Origin: Romanomermis culicivorax
Taxonomy: Eukaryota > Nematoda > Enoplea > Mermithida > Mermithidae
NCBI GenBank assembly: GCA_963922205.1
Contig: CAWUHX010000016.1
Span: 1,798,001-1,862,000, forward strand
Reading direction: 5' to 3'
Length of the DNA stretch: 64,000 bases
The position numbers were made by a program, and so were the translations under genes. Positions 32,130 to 45,500 of the stretch are shown piece after piece. The stretch's first letter is position 1. Each line of letters begins with the position of its first letter. The notes beneath the pieces were generated by a model. It did no database searches, was not told the DNA's origin, and saw only the letters and a list, made by a program, of their open reading frames with translations.

Positions 32130-32792
32130 CAGGCTTTTTTGCTTACAGCAACAAAATTTCGAGCTGTGACACCAAATTTTTCGGCCGAGTTGTACAGTGT
32201 AACTTGAAGCCTGACTGACCTTTTGATTAGGTCATATGATTTCCTGTCTGGAGATGCATTTTTATGCATTGATGCAATTCGTTTATAATTTTTTATATTA
32301 TTTCCATTGCGCGGTTAGAAAATATTGTAGCTTATGCTTATAGCTTTTAATTACTAACATATGAATACATTTTTGATATCTTGCATTGATTTGACGAAAA
32401 CTGAGATTTTTCTCTATTATTTTCCCAAAATCTTTTTGTCATCTTTAAAAAATTTTGACTTTTGTGTTATTAAATATTTTGAGCCCACGAGGACAATGGT
32501 AGAAATTCTCGCTGGTTGAAGAATCCAAATCCGTGGTTTTGGTTGTTTGCCTGGTTTTGAATTTCAGTTTGCCCGAATAAAGCATCTTTCGACATTTTTG
32601 AGCAAAAAACGACTTGGTGGTGAACATAACGAAAAATTGTTCGACGTATTTTGTCTAATGGCGAGAAGATCACGATCGATGAACGAGCTGCTGAAAAAAT
32701 AATTGTTTCAACGGGCAAACAAAAATTTATCTGTGCAACCAGAATTTTTCCCCAAGTTGCACATTGCAGCCTGACCTGTGCAAAAAATCCTG
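32130..32792. mobile_element. family A element, copy 2
   Basis: The element is 663 bp, CAGGCTTTTTTGC to GCAAAAAATCCTG, collinear with 18503-19328. The flanking TTTATAAT and TTTGAAAT match at 6 of 8 positions, consistent with an old hAT target duplication. Confidence 0.7.
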
Positions 32793-33037
32793 TTTGAAAT
32801 CATCTTTTTTCATCATACCATAATAGGGGAATGGGGGAACCACCCAACTTGGCCGAAGCCTATACCCAAATGTTTTGACCCCCAACTCGGAAAAATTTCG
32901 AAGAAATGGCCTTGTTGACCTTTTTTGCGAAAATTTTTCGAAATTTTCGGCTTTTTTCGACTTTTTCGGGGACCTCCAAAATTACGGTACTGCACCCAAT
33001 CACCTATTTCCGTATTGCTATAGAGCTGGTACACCCA
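32793..33037. repeat. diverged relative of the CATAC-type MITE
   Basis: An inverted relative of 24811-25038 (CAACTTGGCC, TATACCCAAA, CCAACTCGGAAAAATTT order). Edges unclear. Confidence 0.4.
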
Positions 33038-33872
33038 GCATTTTTTCCGTGCACGGATATTTGCTCAACGGCACAAAAAAAATTTGTTTAGAAACATACT
33101 GAAAATTATGAAAAAGGTTCAAGCCAAAAGTTTGATGAAAGTATAATTTTACATTCACCATACTAATATGTAAAATCGTGTAAATAAAAAAATTTTAAAC
33201 ATTATATTAAAAATATATGTATGCAAAAAATGTGAAAATGTAAAATAAAAAAAATCTATTTTTCAAAAATCAGTGAGATAAGAAAAAATGTGTGAGAAAA
33301 TAGTTCAACATTAAAACAGAAATCGAATGTTGCGAAAATTTAAATATCGATGGAATCGTTTAGGAAGTTTATATTTTCCTTTAATTTTTGGCTACGAATC
33401 TCTTTCTAACAACGATGTAAAGACTAAATTGAGAATTTTATTCTTGCTTACTCCTTAAGAAAATTAAGTCGAAGATTGCGTAATTTGTGGTTGAAAAAAT
33501 GTGCCAACAATAGTAGTTCTGTTTGACAAACACCCAAAAATAAGAATTTCGCTTTCCAATCAGAATCCCACTGAATGAACAGAGGAAGTTCAGAATTTCT
33601 ATTTATTTATCAATCATTGACAACCTATAGATAAATTTTCTGCGATGATACAAATATATTTTATGATCGAAGAGAATTTGCTCGCGTTCGGGTCAATACT
33701 ATATCCGTTGACTGACGGCTTGAAAATTTAGCTTTTGCAGCCCCTAAAATGCCCAAAATTCAAGGAAATTAAATCCTTGGCCAGTCAAAAACTTTTGATA
33801 CGAATGCTCAATATTTTTTGTGCCATTCCATATATTTTGTGTCAAAAACCATGTTTTGGCACAAAAATAACA
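33038..33872. mobile_element. 24666-type hAT-like element, copy without inner MITE
   Basis: It starts CAGCATTTTTTCCGTGCACG and ends AACCATGTTTTGGCAC..CATTG. It is collinear with 24666-25751 but lacks the inner insertion at the equivalent point, so it serves as an unfilled paralogue. Confidence 0.65.
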
Positions 33873-33975
33873 TTGTCGACACTCGTGTAATACAAAAGCT
33901 ATAGCACTAGGGCCGGTAGCAACCTGGAAAAATCATCAGGAAATTCAGATAAGGATTTCTATGATATAGTTGTTC

Positions 33976-34819
33976 CAGAGGTCCCCAAGGTCGAAAATTT
34001 AGGCAGGGGTAAAATCGTAAATTTTAAGGGTAGTACTTCAAATATGCCGTGACTTTTTTTTTTTTTTTTTTTTGCTCACAACTTTATTGCAGAGGGGGGT
34101 TGTTGCACTACTCTAACCACATACACGTACAGAATAGTCACACTTTGAAGACTGTTGTGCCAACTGATTCCTGCACATTGCAAGAATCCCGCACAAGGCT
34201 TGGAACAGTGCTTCCAATTGAAAGTCCTGATGCTGAATGTGGCTTTAGTATTATTAATCCCATTAGATTATGAACCACGAGTTTGAAACCAGATACCACT
34301 CCTGATCCACGTCAACGGACGTCGCATGTCAAGTATGCCACAGCTTGGGTATCCATATGCGCACAGAAGACCCAACACAGAAGCGGGAAAAAGGAAATGA
34401 GAGCATGAAGAGGAAGAATTTGAAGAACATAATGTTTTTCTTCCCAAGGTGCGATTTTTTGATAAATCACATATACATAAGTCATTATTTGATCTCCCAA
34501 TTATATTTATAATGATTTCCTACAAGTAGTATATATTAATGTGCTGATATCCTTTCCTAAAAATCGCTATATGGCACTGAAGTTGCATACTTTCCCATTA
34601 TGATTTGCTCAGTAAATGTGTCAAAAACAGCAGTGAGTAATTCCTCAGAATCACACATTGTGCAATTTTTCTCGAATTACTATAACCTACTGGGGAGAGT
34701 ATGAGGTCTACCAAAATTTTTTGCTATAGTGAGCTGCTTTTATGGGGGTAGTAAATGAATTTCCAAATCTAAGAGGGGGGTAATACCCCCCCCCATACCC
34801 CCCCCCATGGGGTGCTCTG
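33976..34819. mobile_element. family I hAT-like element, copy 1
   Basis: The element is 844 bp, CAGAGGTCCCC to GGGGTGCTCTG, with exact 8-bp duplications AGTTGTTC (33968-33975 and 34820-34827). It includes a 20-base T run near 34051. Copies: 38595-39143 (inverted) and a diverged one at about 51550-52068. Confidence 0.8.
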
Positions 34820-35489
34820 AGTTGTTCTTATTTTAGAATAATTCCGGATCAATAATAAGACAAATTAACGTTTCAGAAGTTCAAAACATCACAATTTTAT
34901 GGCGTTTCGTGTCAATTTTAAGCATTAGTTTCATTATTTATTTGTTTTTTTCCAAAGTGCATTTCTTAGGATGTCTAGTAGTACCCTTACTCAATCAATA
35001 TGTAACTGTTTTGGTGCATCTACACTTATATCTTGTAACTGTTTTTGAAGATCGATTAGAATTTCAACTTGCATGCCGATATTACTATGTTTAGTAACTT
35101 GATGATTGCTGTTATAAACTCTATAGTTACAATTCCAAATTTTTAATGTTAATCCTAATCCCGAGAAAACCTTAACCCATGCTGAACTTTAATTATTATA
35201 ATTTTGAATCCAGAACTAATGGAGAAAGAAAAATCGAGAAAAAAATTATGACGCCTAATTACAGAGAAACATTAATGATTGGTATGAGAACGTGATGTAG
35301 TACAAACAGAGAAATTAATGTTTGTGCGATTGCAAAAACTTCTGTCCAAACATGCAAACAAATTACAGATGATTATAGTGAAGTCGGTTAATATAACCAA
35401 AAACTCGAAAAAACATTATGATTTTTTTGAATTCGAGTTTTGAATTTTCCATTCTCCCAATTTGAACAGTCTAAAAATATTAGAGTACT
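34820..35489. other. no recognised gene
   Basis: AT-rich sequence without a convincing frame or pairable repeat. Confidence 0.3.
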
Positions 35490-35900
35490 CGTGGAATTTT
35501 TTTACAAGTCAGTTCCCTACCCAAATGTGGGTCAAACTAGCATTTTCGGACTCCTCATGATGCCAGCTATCCAGATCAGGTGGAAAATCCAGCCGCTCGT
35601 GGCATCTAGGAACTCATTTGCATAAAATCTACACACATGTCACATTCTCCTTCAGATTACAGAAAAATCCTACCTAATCCAAGAATCGAACCTGGTCCAC
35701 CAGCCTATCGACTTAATGCACTTACCACTACACAATTTCACCACAAAGTATCAACACTACATTCCTTTAGACATTCGATACTATTTTAATGAACAACCTC
35801 ATTTGGAAGAGCCCCTACAGCGCTGCGCCCTTCGGGCGCAGCTGCTGTACCCTAAGCTTAAGCCTAAGGAAAATATTAAAGACAGTCTACTCACTAATCC
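35490..35900 (-). mobile_element. tRNA-derived SINE, inverted copy
   Basis: On the minus strand the A box TGTAGTGGTAA (35722-35732) and B box GGTTCGATTCT (35682-35692) are closer to consensus than in the 27.5-kb copy. The family C core and hairpin GCGCCCTTCGGGCGC follow at 35820-35880. Confidence 0.7.
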
Positions 35901-36504
35901 ATTTTTCCGGCCATTCCGGTCATTCCATCGTTTAAACCGTCGTCCAAACAAATAAATAATGGCGTCAACAATAATATCGTTTATTACCAGCTGACCACAA
36001 TTGACAGCCGGTCATCAATCAGTCAACAGTACACATGTCAAATCAATACTGCTCCCTCCAACTGCATCATATAAACCTGCTCTCCAATGTCACACTTCAT
36101 CACACGATTCTCTTACTCTCAACTTACACTCCTACAAATCCAGATTGTTCGCATCATTGTTTTTTTATTATCTGCCCGCATGTTTACACTGAATTACTAT
36201 TTATGATAAAACGAATACGATTACTGTATCTTATCATAACGGCACATTTTCTATCGATTTTTCGCGCAAAATGTCCACCCGAATCGCCTCGATTTCTGGC
36301 CACCCAAGCTACCAGCATCCACAGCGGGACCTAAAAAATATTCAAACATCATTTTGAAACCCTTGGCCGGGAACCCACTTGTAAAATTTAGCCGTACTCG
36401 TTATTCGAGTTAGAATTCGAATAATCGTTGCATCCCTACCGTTATTATTGACTTTTAAATCATAATTTTTTCAGTAAACCACAAGTTTTCCGTCTGGCAT
36501 TAGT
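35901..36504. other. 5' flank of RAB3GAP2
   Basis: No gene. It should hold the RAB3GAP2 promoter and 5' UTR. A TTTTTTCAG at 36466-36474 just upstream of the ATG could be a splice acceptor for a 5' UTR exon or a trans-splice site. Confidence 0.35.
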
Positions 36505-39500
36505 ATGGCGAGCCCTCCAATTGTACCATGTGGATTTCTACAATTCGATAACGTAGGACAATTGATTGGGAAATATTTCGCTAGAGAAGTGTCAGATCCT
36601 TCTTTTTCGTTGCGTCGATCAGCTTCTCGGGCCAACATATGCGTTAATCGACCACAGGCTTCGACGAGTCAATCAGCTTCAAATTTATATGTTGGGCCAA
36701 ATGAAGGAATATCAACTGCGTCGAAGTATGATGATTCACCCAAAAGCCGTGCTTTTTGAGCTTTTTTTAGGTGTGCAATAATCAACTAGCGCTAATCGTG
36801 GGCTAAAAATAATTTAATTGATGCATGGTTTTGAATCTTTGTTGCACAAGTCGAGACAGTATTCAGCCAAAAAATAATATTTTACACGTCTTAAAACGCA
36901 AAATTCATGCGTATGATAAAATCTGCACAATGTATGATGACAAATGCGTCAAAAATAGTCCAGCAAAACCTAACGTTGAATTTCTCAAAAATGACGCATT
37001 GTCGTCTTGATTGCCTCAAGTTTTAACTCATATCCCAAAAATCGAGCACCATACTCATCAGGTACTATATACAGAATACATTCCAACTTCTCTTAATTTA
37101 AAATCATTCTAATATAGTTATTCTGGACTCATTATTCTGTAGTTCCAGATGAAATGCAAGCAATTCTTTAGTGTTTTCCACATTTTATAGTCGAAGTAAA
37201 GTCTTAAAATTTTGCCTCGTCTTGAAGAGTTCGATTTATATCGTCGCACTTTTACTATTCATTTTAGCAAGTCTGATCAAGAACTTCCGTTTTTACAACG
37301 CGCCATATGCGCATCTTTACCCACTTTTGATATCGTTGCTTTGGCTTTCGGTAAGAGAATTGTAATCGCCAACGTAGAGGATAGTGTAAACCACTCCATG
37401 GATACCAGCGTAGAAATTGTGCTCGAACATCCAGTTTCTACTGTGGTGATTTGGCCAGTGAGTACATATTGACTTATTTGAAAAATTCATGCGATGCAAG
37501 GTCTTTAATTGTTGAAGACAAATACGAGTATAACCAAATTTCTTTCGATTGAAGTGTTTTTTTTTTAACTTAGGAACTACATTGAATTGTGAGTTACAAA
37601 ATTGTTTGTCCTTAGCTTCTTAAAAAACGATGTCTGAGAAAATTTAGCTTCTTATACAGAAAGCTGTGATAAGCAAAAAAATTAACCCTACCTCAAAATC
37701 ACATATTTGGTGTAACATGATGCGCCAAGAACGAAAATGGTCCTCATTTCGTCTGAAAATCAGAACTCGCATAGTCACTGTAAGGCAAAAGTTGAAAATT
37801 TTCGATTTTTTTATTTTTGATTTACACTTGTTTTAACTTTTGCAAGTTCAGGTACGTCAGATATCGTGTTGTGAAAATTTGTCCATTATAAGGACAATGA
37901 ATGGGCCACGATTTACTGTAAGATTCATTAGTGTAAAGTGCATATTGGGAATACAGTGTTGCTCGAAACATCAAATTTTGAGAGTAAATTTTTTCACAAA
38001 AATCCCCATATCTACTGCTAAAGCTCAGAAGCACCAAAAAATTCCCTGTGCAATATAAAGTTTACGATGTCTTCTATTTGCTGACAAAATATTACGGAAA
38101 TTCATGTACTGCTGTGGAACTATTATAGCTTGATAAACTTCAAAAATGAGGTATTAAGATACGTTTTGTATGCTGAATATTAAGATAATTCTCAGATTGC
38201 ACAAAAAGTAGAATTCGCCAGGCTACAGTATCCCAAAGTTTGGAATGTTATCAATTTTTAGCATTTTGCTGTCTATTTTAGAGACTTGAGATTTATTGGC
38301 CTAGCCATGAGGTAACTTTATTATTTACCATCGATTTGATACAGAATACAATGCTACTATAATGTGGTATGAAAATATTTTCTGAATTCTGCATTTCACA
38401 CTTTTTGGGTAGTTTTAAAATGTCAAAAATGAGATGATAAAACTGGCGGAAAAGCAGGCTTCTTCCACAAAAATGACTATATGTACTGTTACAGCCAAAA
38501 CCACCGAAAATTTCCCTATACTGTGGATATATTACGATGTCTCCGGGTTGCCTACGAAAAATTAACCAACTCCATGTACTGCTAGGGTGTTAAACAGAGC
38601 ACCCCATGGGGGTTATGGGGAGTATTACCCCGGTCTTAGATTTGGAAATTATTTTACTACCCCGGTAAAAACAGCTCACTATTGCAAAAAAATTTGGTAG
38701 ACCTCATCCGCTCCTCAGTGGGGTTTAGTAATTCAAGAAAAATTGCATTGTGTGCTTTAGAGGAATTACTCACTGGGCTTTTTGACACATTTACTGAGCA
38801 AATGATTTTCCAAAAGTATGTTGTGCCCGATTCTTGACATGTGCAGGAATCAGTTGACACGACAATCTTCAAGGTCTGACCATTCTGTGCATATAATTAG
38901 TACATCCGTGTTGAACGATTGGGAGCTCGAAATAGTAAAGGTTTTTTGACCGTAAAAGTGTAAAGCAGGAGCATTATTCATTTTTGTAAGTGAGAATGTT
39001 TTGTGGTGAAAGTACCCCTACCACCCCCACCGCAATAAAGTAGGGAGCAGAAAAAAAGGTCACGGCACGGCGCTGGGCATAAGTACTACCGTTACAATTT
39101 ACGATTTTACCTCTACCTAAATTTTCGACCTTGGGGACCTCTGGTGTTAAATCTACAAAAAAATATTCTAGGTGATAAATTCTGTATTTCGATTCTTGAT
39201 CAACAAAAGCGGCTTCCATCGAAAATTTTGATGTTTTTGCTTGTGAATAAGAAAAAACTCATGCATGTGAAAATCACATCAATGAGCCCCATCACTTTCT
39301 TTTTTTCTGTAGGAAGACTGGTATTTGCAAACTTGAGTCTTATATCAATGTATATTATGTTAACTGAAAAACATTTTCTGGACTGGGCATTGTTTAAAGG
39401 AATCCATCTTACAAGATTCGATATAACAGTAAGTTAGATTTTTTGGATTATCAGGTCACACTAAATTCTTTTTTTAAAGTGAGTGATATCCTATTTCCAC

Positions 39501-42500
39501 TGACTACTTATCTGTTGTTTATCTTTTTACCATGTCAATTTACCCCTATACTATAAGTTCCTCTTCACATCTCCCAATAATGCTCAATGTGCTCAATATG
39601 ATGTTTCCATCAACCTTTAACCAAAGTCGATTCAAATATCCTCTCAAAGTAATGAAAATTTAACTGCCAAGAATTAACTCATACTTCAATTTCGATTTTT
39701 GTATTGACCATATCTCTGTATGGCGTGCTTACCAGGGAAGTCTTATTTTCCCTTGAACAAGTTAATGCCAAGCTTCCAGAAATTGCTCTGATAAATTTTG
39801 TTCACCGAAAGAATATGCAAATAGCCTCATCTGATGACTCAAGCACGTGGCAATCAGTGAGTAATAGATGCAAGCAGTGTTTTTTTGCCGGAGGCAAATG
39901 AAAATTTTTTTGAGCAAACGAAATTGGGGTAGTCATTTGTAAATGTACAAACGACTCTTTCCCCGTTTAGGGAAGAAAATTTTGGGGATACGGTACAGAA
40001 AATATGCATTTTGGTGCATTTTAGAAGTACATAATCTCAAAATTTTCCGGCGCTTCGCGCCGGTTATAACTTTAATAATCATTATTATGTATTACCTAGT
40101 TCAGACGCAACTTTCAGAATGTCTACCTTCACCTATCATTTAATGTATAATAGTTTTCATCATCTCAAACGTATTGTCTCATTTTTAAAGTGGTAATCTT
40201 CAACATTTTATCTTGATATTTGATGAAGATTAGTAGTTTTCCTTGAAACATTTTTTGCAAGTCTGTAAATTTTTTGATGCGATTATTCCTTTCTTAACGC
40301 AAAATCAGCTTCATGGAAGTAGTTTTCGGAAATTTCTACTCTTCCACTCATTCTTTTCGGTCAAATTCATGAGAGTTAACGAATAAATTACGGCTTAAAA
40401 ATTTACGACTTTTGAACACAAAATTCGAATCTAATTCTTGAAATGAATGTTTGGAAAATTGATTTTCCAGCTTCGCCAAATGTCAATACACAAAAAAAAT
40501 TTTCCGACGCTTCGCGCCGGAAAGATTAACATCTTTTTTTGGGCTTTCACTTGTCTTGGAGGACTTGACCATCGGTTTATCATCTAATGCAAATTCATTA
40601 TGTTATTGTATAGTTTTTAAGACAAATTGTTTCACAATGCTTGTAAATTAGACTTGAAACTCGAAAATTTCAATTTTTTGCTTAATTTTAATGAATTTTT
40701 TTTTTAAATTTAAAAATTACACTGATTTGGTTAATAGTCTCTTGCTATGACATGGAGAAACACACAGGGCCGTGCGCAGGTTTTTTTTCATGGGGGGCGG
40801 AGTAAATTTTTTTACTGAATAGCCCAAGAAAATGTTGATTTTACGCGATACACTGTTTGCATGCTGCCTCAATGGGTGGGGGGGCGCCCGCCCCCTTGCA
40901 AGTGCGGATTTAGGCTGGGCGGCCGCCCCTCCCCCGAAGCTTTTGAAATACGATTTTTTTCCTGTATACCTATAGGCAAATTTGAAATTTTTTGATGGAA
41001 AAATACTTAATTTTGAGCACCGCCCCCCCCCCTGAAAAAAATTTCTGGGTCCGCCACTGCCCCCTTGTGCACGGTCCTTGAAACACAGGTTACTTATTTA
41101 TACGTATTTTTGCCTTGTACAAATTGTACAAATGAAATATTCATGTGCAAATAGGTCAAGTACAAAAAAAAGCCTGGAAGGCAAGTACTGCATCACCAGC
41201 AGAGTAATGATAAATAGCATCTTTCAACTATGAATATTATGTGGAGGATGAAAATCCAAAATTTAGTTTCTACTGAGCAAATTTGATGAAGGAATCCGAC
41301 TCCAACAAAAGTTTGATGCTGAAATGATATCCAGACTGATGCCCGAAAATTGAAAAATCTCCAGAGATGAATTTCCAACAGGGCAACAAGTTGCCAGCTT
41401 TTTGTCATGGGAGGCATGTCACCATCATGAACCAAGAAACCTACTACGATTCTGCTGAAATAGACAATTTATGTGAAGAAGATGATGCTGAAGCTATAAA
41501 AAACCCCAGCACTATATGACCTGAATTGCAGATGAAAAGTTATTTGCTCCAAACTGATTAGTTTGAAAGCTTGTGATACTTTGTTTTTCTATTTACGTCC
41601 AAACTTCCTATATTTTCCTATCATCTAAACTGGAACGAGAAATTTCCAGGAAAATAAACTTTCATTGAGTGAAAATTGAAAATTAAAATTTATCAACCAA
41701 AATATTTTTTTGTAGATTTAATACCCTAGCAGTAAATGAAATTTGGTAATTTTTTGCCGGAAACTGGGAGACATCGTAATATATCCACAGTGTAGGAAAA
41801 TTTTCGGTGTTCCTGGCTATAGCAGTACATATAGTCATTTTTGTTGAAGGAAGCCTGCTTTTTCACCTTTACAGTCTCATTTTTGACATTTTAAAACAAT
41901 CTAAAAAGTGTAAAATGCGGAATTCAGGAAATATTTTCATACCACAATATAGAGCATTGTATTCTGTATCAAATAGACAGTAAATAATAAAGTTAATTCA
42001 TGCCTAGGCCAATAAATCTCAAGTCTCGTAAACAGACAGAAAAATGCTAAAAAATGATACAATTTCAAACTTTGGGATACTGTGGATGGATTTGTGATAC
42101 TTCAGGATAATGCGAATTTTTTATTTTGTGTACTTTGGAAATTATCTTATACAGCATACAAAACTTGTCTTCATATCGCATTTTTGAAGTTTATTAAGCT
42201 GTAATAGTTCCACAGTGGAGGTTGGAATTATCAGAAAATACAATTATAAGATAGTGTTCAAACTCCAGGCTGTGTGACCCTCTAGCAGTACATGAATTTT
42301 CGTTATTCTTTGTGTGCAGGTAGAAGACATTGTAAACTATCTATTGTATGAGGAATTTTTCGGCGCTTCTGAGCATTAGCAGTAGATATGGGGATTTTTG
42401 TGAAGAGATGACAATTTTTACTCTTAAAATTAGATGTTTCGAGCACCACTGTATTCCCAATATGCACATTACATTAATGAATCTTACATTAAACTGTGGC

Positions 42501-45500
42501 CCATTCATTACCCTTATATTGGGCAAATGTTCAAAACACAATATCTAATGTACCTAAACTTGCAAAAGTTAAAAGAAGTGTAAGTCAAAAATCGGAAAAA
42601 TTGAGAAGTTACAACTTTTGTCTTGCTGTAGCTACGAGTTTTGATTTTGAGACGAAATGAATATCATTTCCGTTCCTAGCGCATAAAGATACACCAGGGC
42701 TAATTTTTTACTTATCACAACTAAGTTGAATCCTCTCAGAAATCGTGTCTCAAATGTTGTTAATTTATAATGCGTAAAATCATGTCGCCTAGCCATCAAT
42801 TTTTCATCGGTGTATTTTTATGTAGTGAAAGACGTATGAAGAGCGATTTTGCATTATCCTAAAAATTTTTTTGTAGTATGTCTATGTATATTTACAGAGA
42901 AAAGAGTATTGAAAATATTCTGAAAATGTATACAAACGTGCAATTTCTTTTAAAAAGTGAAAAGCTTGATGCTATGTATTTTATATTTTACAACAGATTA
43001 TTCCCAGTCGTTCCTCAGATCCTCGTCCATATGAATGGTCGGCTATAGTCATTGGGTTGTGTAATGGACAAGTCTTCTGCTATACGGATCGAGGTTTTTT
43101 ACTTACGAGTTTACAATATAGCGAGAAGCCTGTTATCGATATACGTATCGAATCTGGTGAACTAACTATTGTATATGAAGACTGCTTCGTTATTATCAAC
43201 GGCTTGACGCTTCTGGCTTCATTAAAATTGCAACGACAAAAAGTGAGTGTAAATTCACTCAAAAAATTTTTAGAATGGGTGTAATATATAATAGAAAAAT
43301 GTAAAAAATCATTCATAACTTGAATGGCCCTGACCACCTTGGCGACATCTTTATTTCCGATCTGATAGAACTCGACTTCTCGATTATGAAATCATTGTTC
43401 AGTACCGTGATCCTTTTTTGTTTGGCATGTATTGCGGGGGTGACTGCCACAGCACAGTTCAGCTACTAAGCATGTCCACTCATTCCATCAGGGTCTACTA
43501 TAGTGCTCCTGTTAAGCTGCTAGAAAACCTTACAGTTACCTAGTAATCAGCCTTTACGAAAAATTCGGACAAAACAGCACAAATTATGCGTATTTCAAGC
43601 TGGGAGCAGTCAACCTGATTCGTTCATTACTTTCGCAATCTTTCTGTGCTCAGCTGAATTGTTTCCTACCGATAAGCTTTCTCAATAATAAATGTCTAAT
43701 CGCTATGAAATCTGTATACTATTGTTTGAAGTACGTTTTTCCGCACCATTTTCCATGAAACATGATGACCTAGTGCGCCATTTTTCCGGGTTATAATGCT
43801 TTTTCAGACCAGCGATAGGCTTAATATATACTCCCTAAGTTGTCCGCTGCATAATATTATACATAGGAAGAATATTATTTATGTTCTTGTCAACCGATAC
43901 CGACACGACATTTATGAGGTAATTTTTTCGGTTATGAGAAATTTCAGTCATACCGCCTGTAAGAGGTCCGACAGGTTGGGGGAGTCAACCCAAAATTTTG
44001 GGAAAAATACTTTTTTTCGAGCGGATGTGGTTTGGGGATATAACAGGATTTGGGTAAGAATGCGAGATTCTGGAAATTGGACGAGCCTTCCCCAATCTCC
44101 CTCAACTACAAGTATAATCTCAATTTTCTGAGTATATTCCAGGAGCTGTAGCTTGTATGTAACAAATAGAAACAGTTATCAAAATCTGAAGTTAATCTAA
44201 TTTTTCGGTCGATATTTGTGTTTCTCAGTTGACTGCTCAGAAGCGCATACTATTCATATAGCCGAATGAATGTCTCAGGTCTCATCCAATTTATTTAGAT
44301 GTTCAAAAGACAAAAGTATTATGCTTCTATAGATTGTGAAGTATCGGAAAAACCATAAATTTGATTTGGTTACCTGTTACAGCGACTGTTTTTAAATAAG
44401 TAGCAGCTTTGCATCAAAAAGATGTTTCTCATCACCTGTCTACATATGTAAACTTTAAAAAAACTGAATTAAGACATATTTATGAAGGGTTTGTTTCCAA
44501 CACCGAAAAAAACTGGCGGAATCGCCCCTCCCCCCAAAAAAAAGAAACTGACACGTTCCTAAGGAGGATTGTTTGATAGGTAGGTAACATTTATCATATA
44601 TATATTTTTTACTTTCCGTTGTGAACAAACGAAAATTATTTAAAAAGCATTTTTTCCCGTTGAGAAAATGAAACGAACAAACGAGCAGTTACTTTTTGTT
44701 ATAACTTAATTTATATTCATTTGAAGTTATTCAGGTTGCTCGAGGCATCGACATACATCAAAGTTTAGCAACCGGTAGCGCAGACGAGGAGCAAATACAA
44801 TGGAAGAAATATACAGCCGAAAATGTTCGATCACCTTCCACCGTTGTTCCGACGGGCGTGTATAAACAAACAATATGGGAACAAATGGTTGCGGCGTCAA
44901 CTAGAGGCGGGGTCAACGCTACGATTCACTGTAGCGGAAGAGCTCCTTACGATACTTATTGCGCTTTGGGCGACTGTTTTTCGGATAATACGCAATCGTC
45001 TTTCGTATCCTTCAATTGGTGAAAGATCTAAATTTGTATAGAAATAACTAAAATCAAAAAAAGAAGGGCAACTTTTGGATGCTAAAAATCATCGAAAATC
45101 TTCAAAACTTAGGTGGTGAATGTCCCATATGACAATTTTGAGATCAGGCAAGAAATGTTTCTCTGCTGGGGAAAACGATGCTTGAAAGTCCGGGGAGTCA
45201 CTCGTTTACATAAAGTGCACCTAATTTATGGCGGGTTTAGCCGTTTTTGTGCGAGCAAAAATACTTCATAATGGCTACAAAAGTTGATATAATCAATTCT
45301 TTGCAGGCACGCTGAAACCCCGCCTTCTCACACCGATTTAGTTCGGGAATTAGTTTCCGGTCTAACGAAAAATCTGATACCTTCCTTCTTGTCCAGTAGT
45401 CGAAAAAATGTCCAACTGGAGAATATGTCATCCGAAATTAAAGCCGAGCAACTCAAGGTGGCCTTAGGTCAAAAGCCAATCGATATATTTCAACGTTCAT

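Larger units (their letters stand above)
37625..42755. mobile_element. foldback element with ~1-kb inverted arms in RAB3GAP2 intron 2
   Basis: Left arm 37625-39200 (with the 549-bp insertion 38595-39143) and right arm 41660-42755 are inverted copies across their length, including CATATCTACTGCTAA, CAATATGCAC and ATTTCGTCT words. The central 2.4 kb holds family G sequence (39940-40190) and nested MITEs (40765-41079) but no recognised transposase. The whole fills most of the 5.5-kb intron. Confidence 0.75.

Noticed and set aside
39144..39901. Two exon-like plus-strand stretches (39313-39429 and 39700-39857) with apparent donors
   Set aside because: The first has both splice-like ends but the second lacks an acceptor. 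They do not fit RAB3GAP2, whose exons 2 and 3 join in phase without them.
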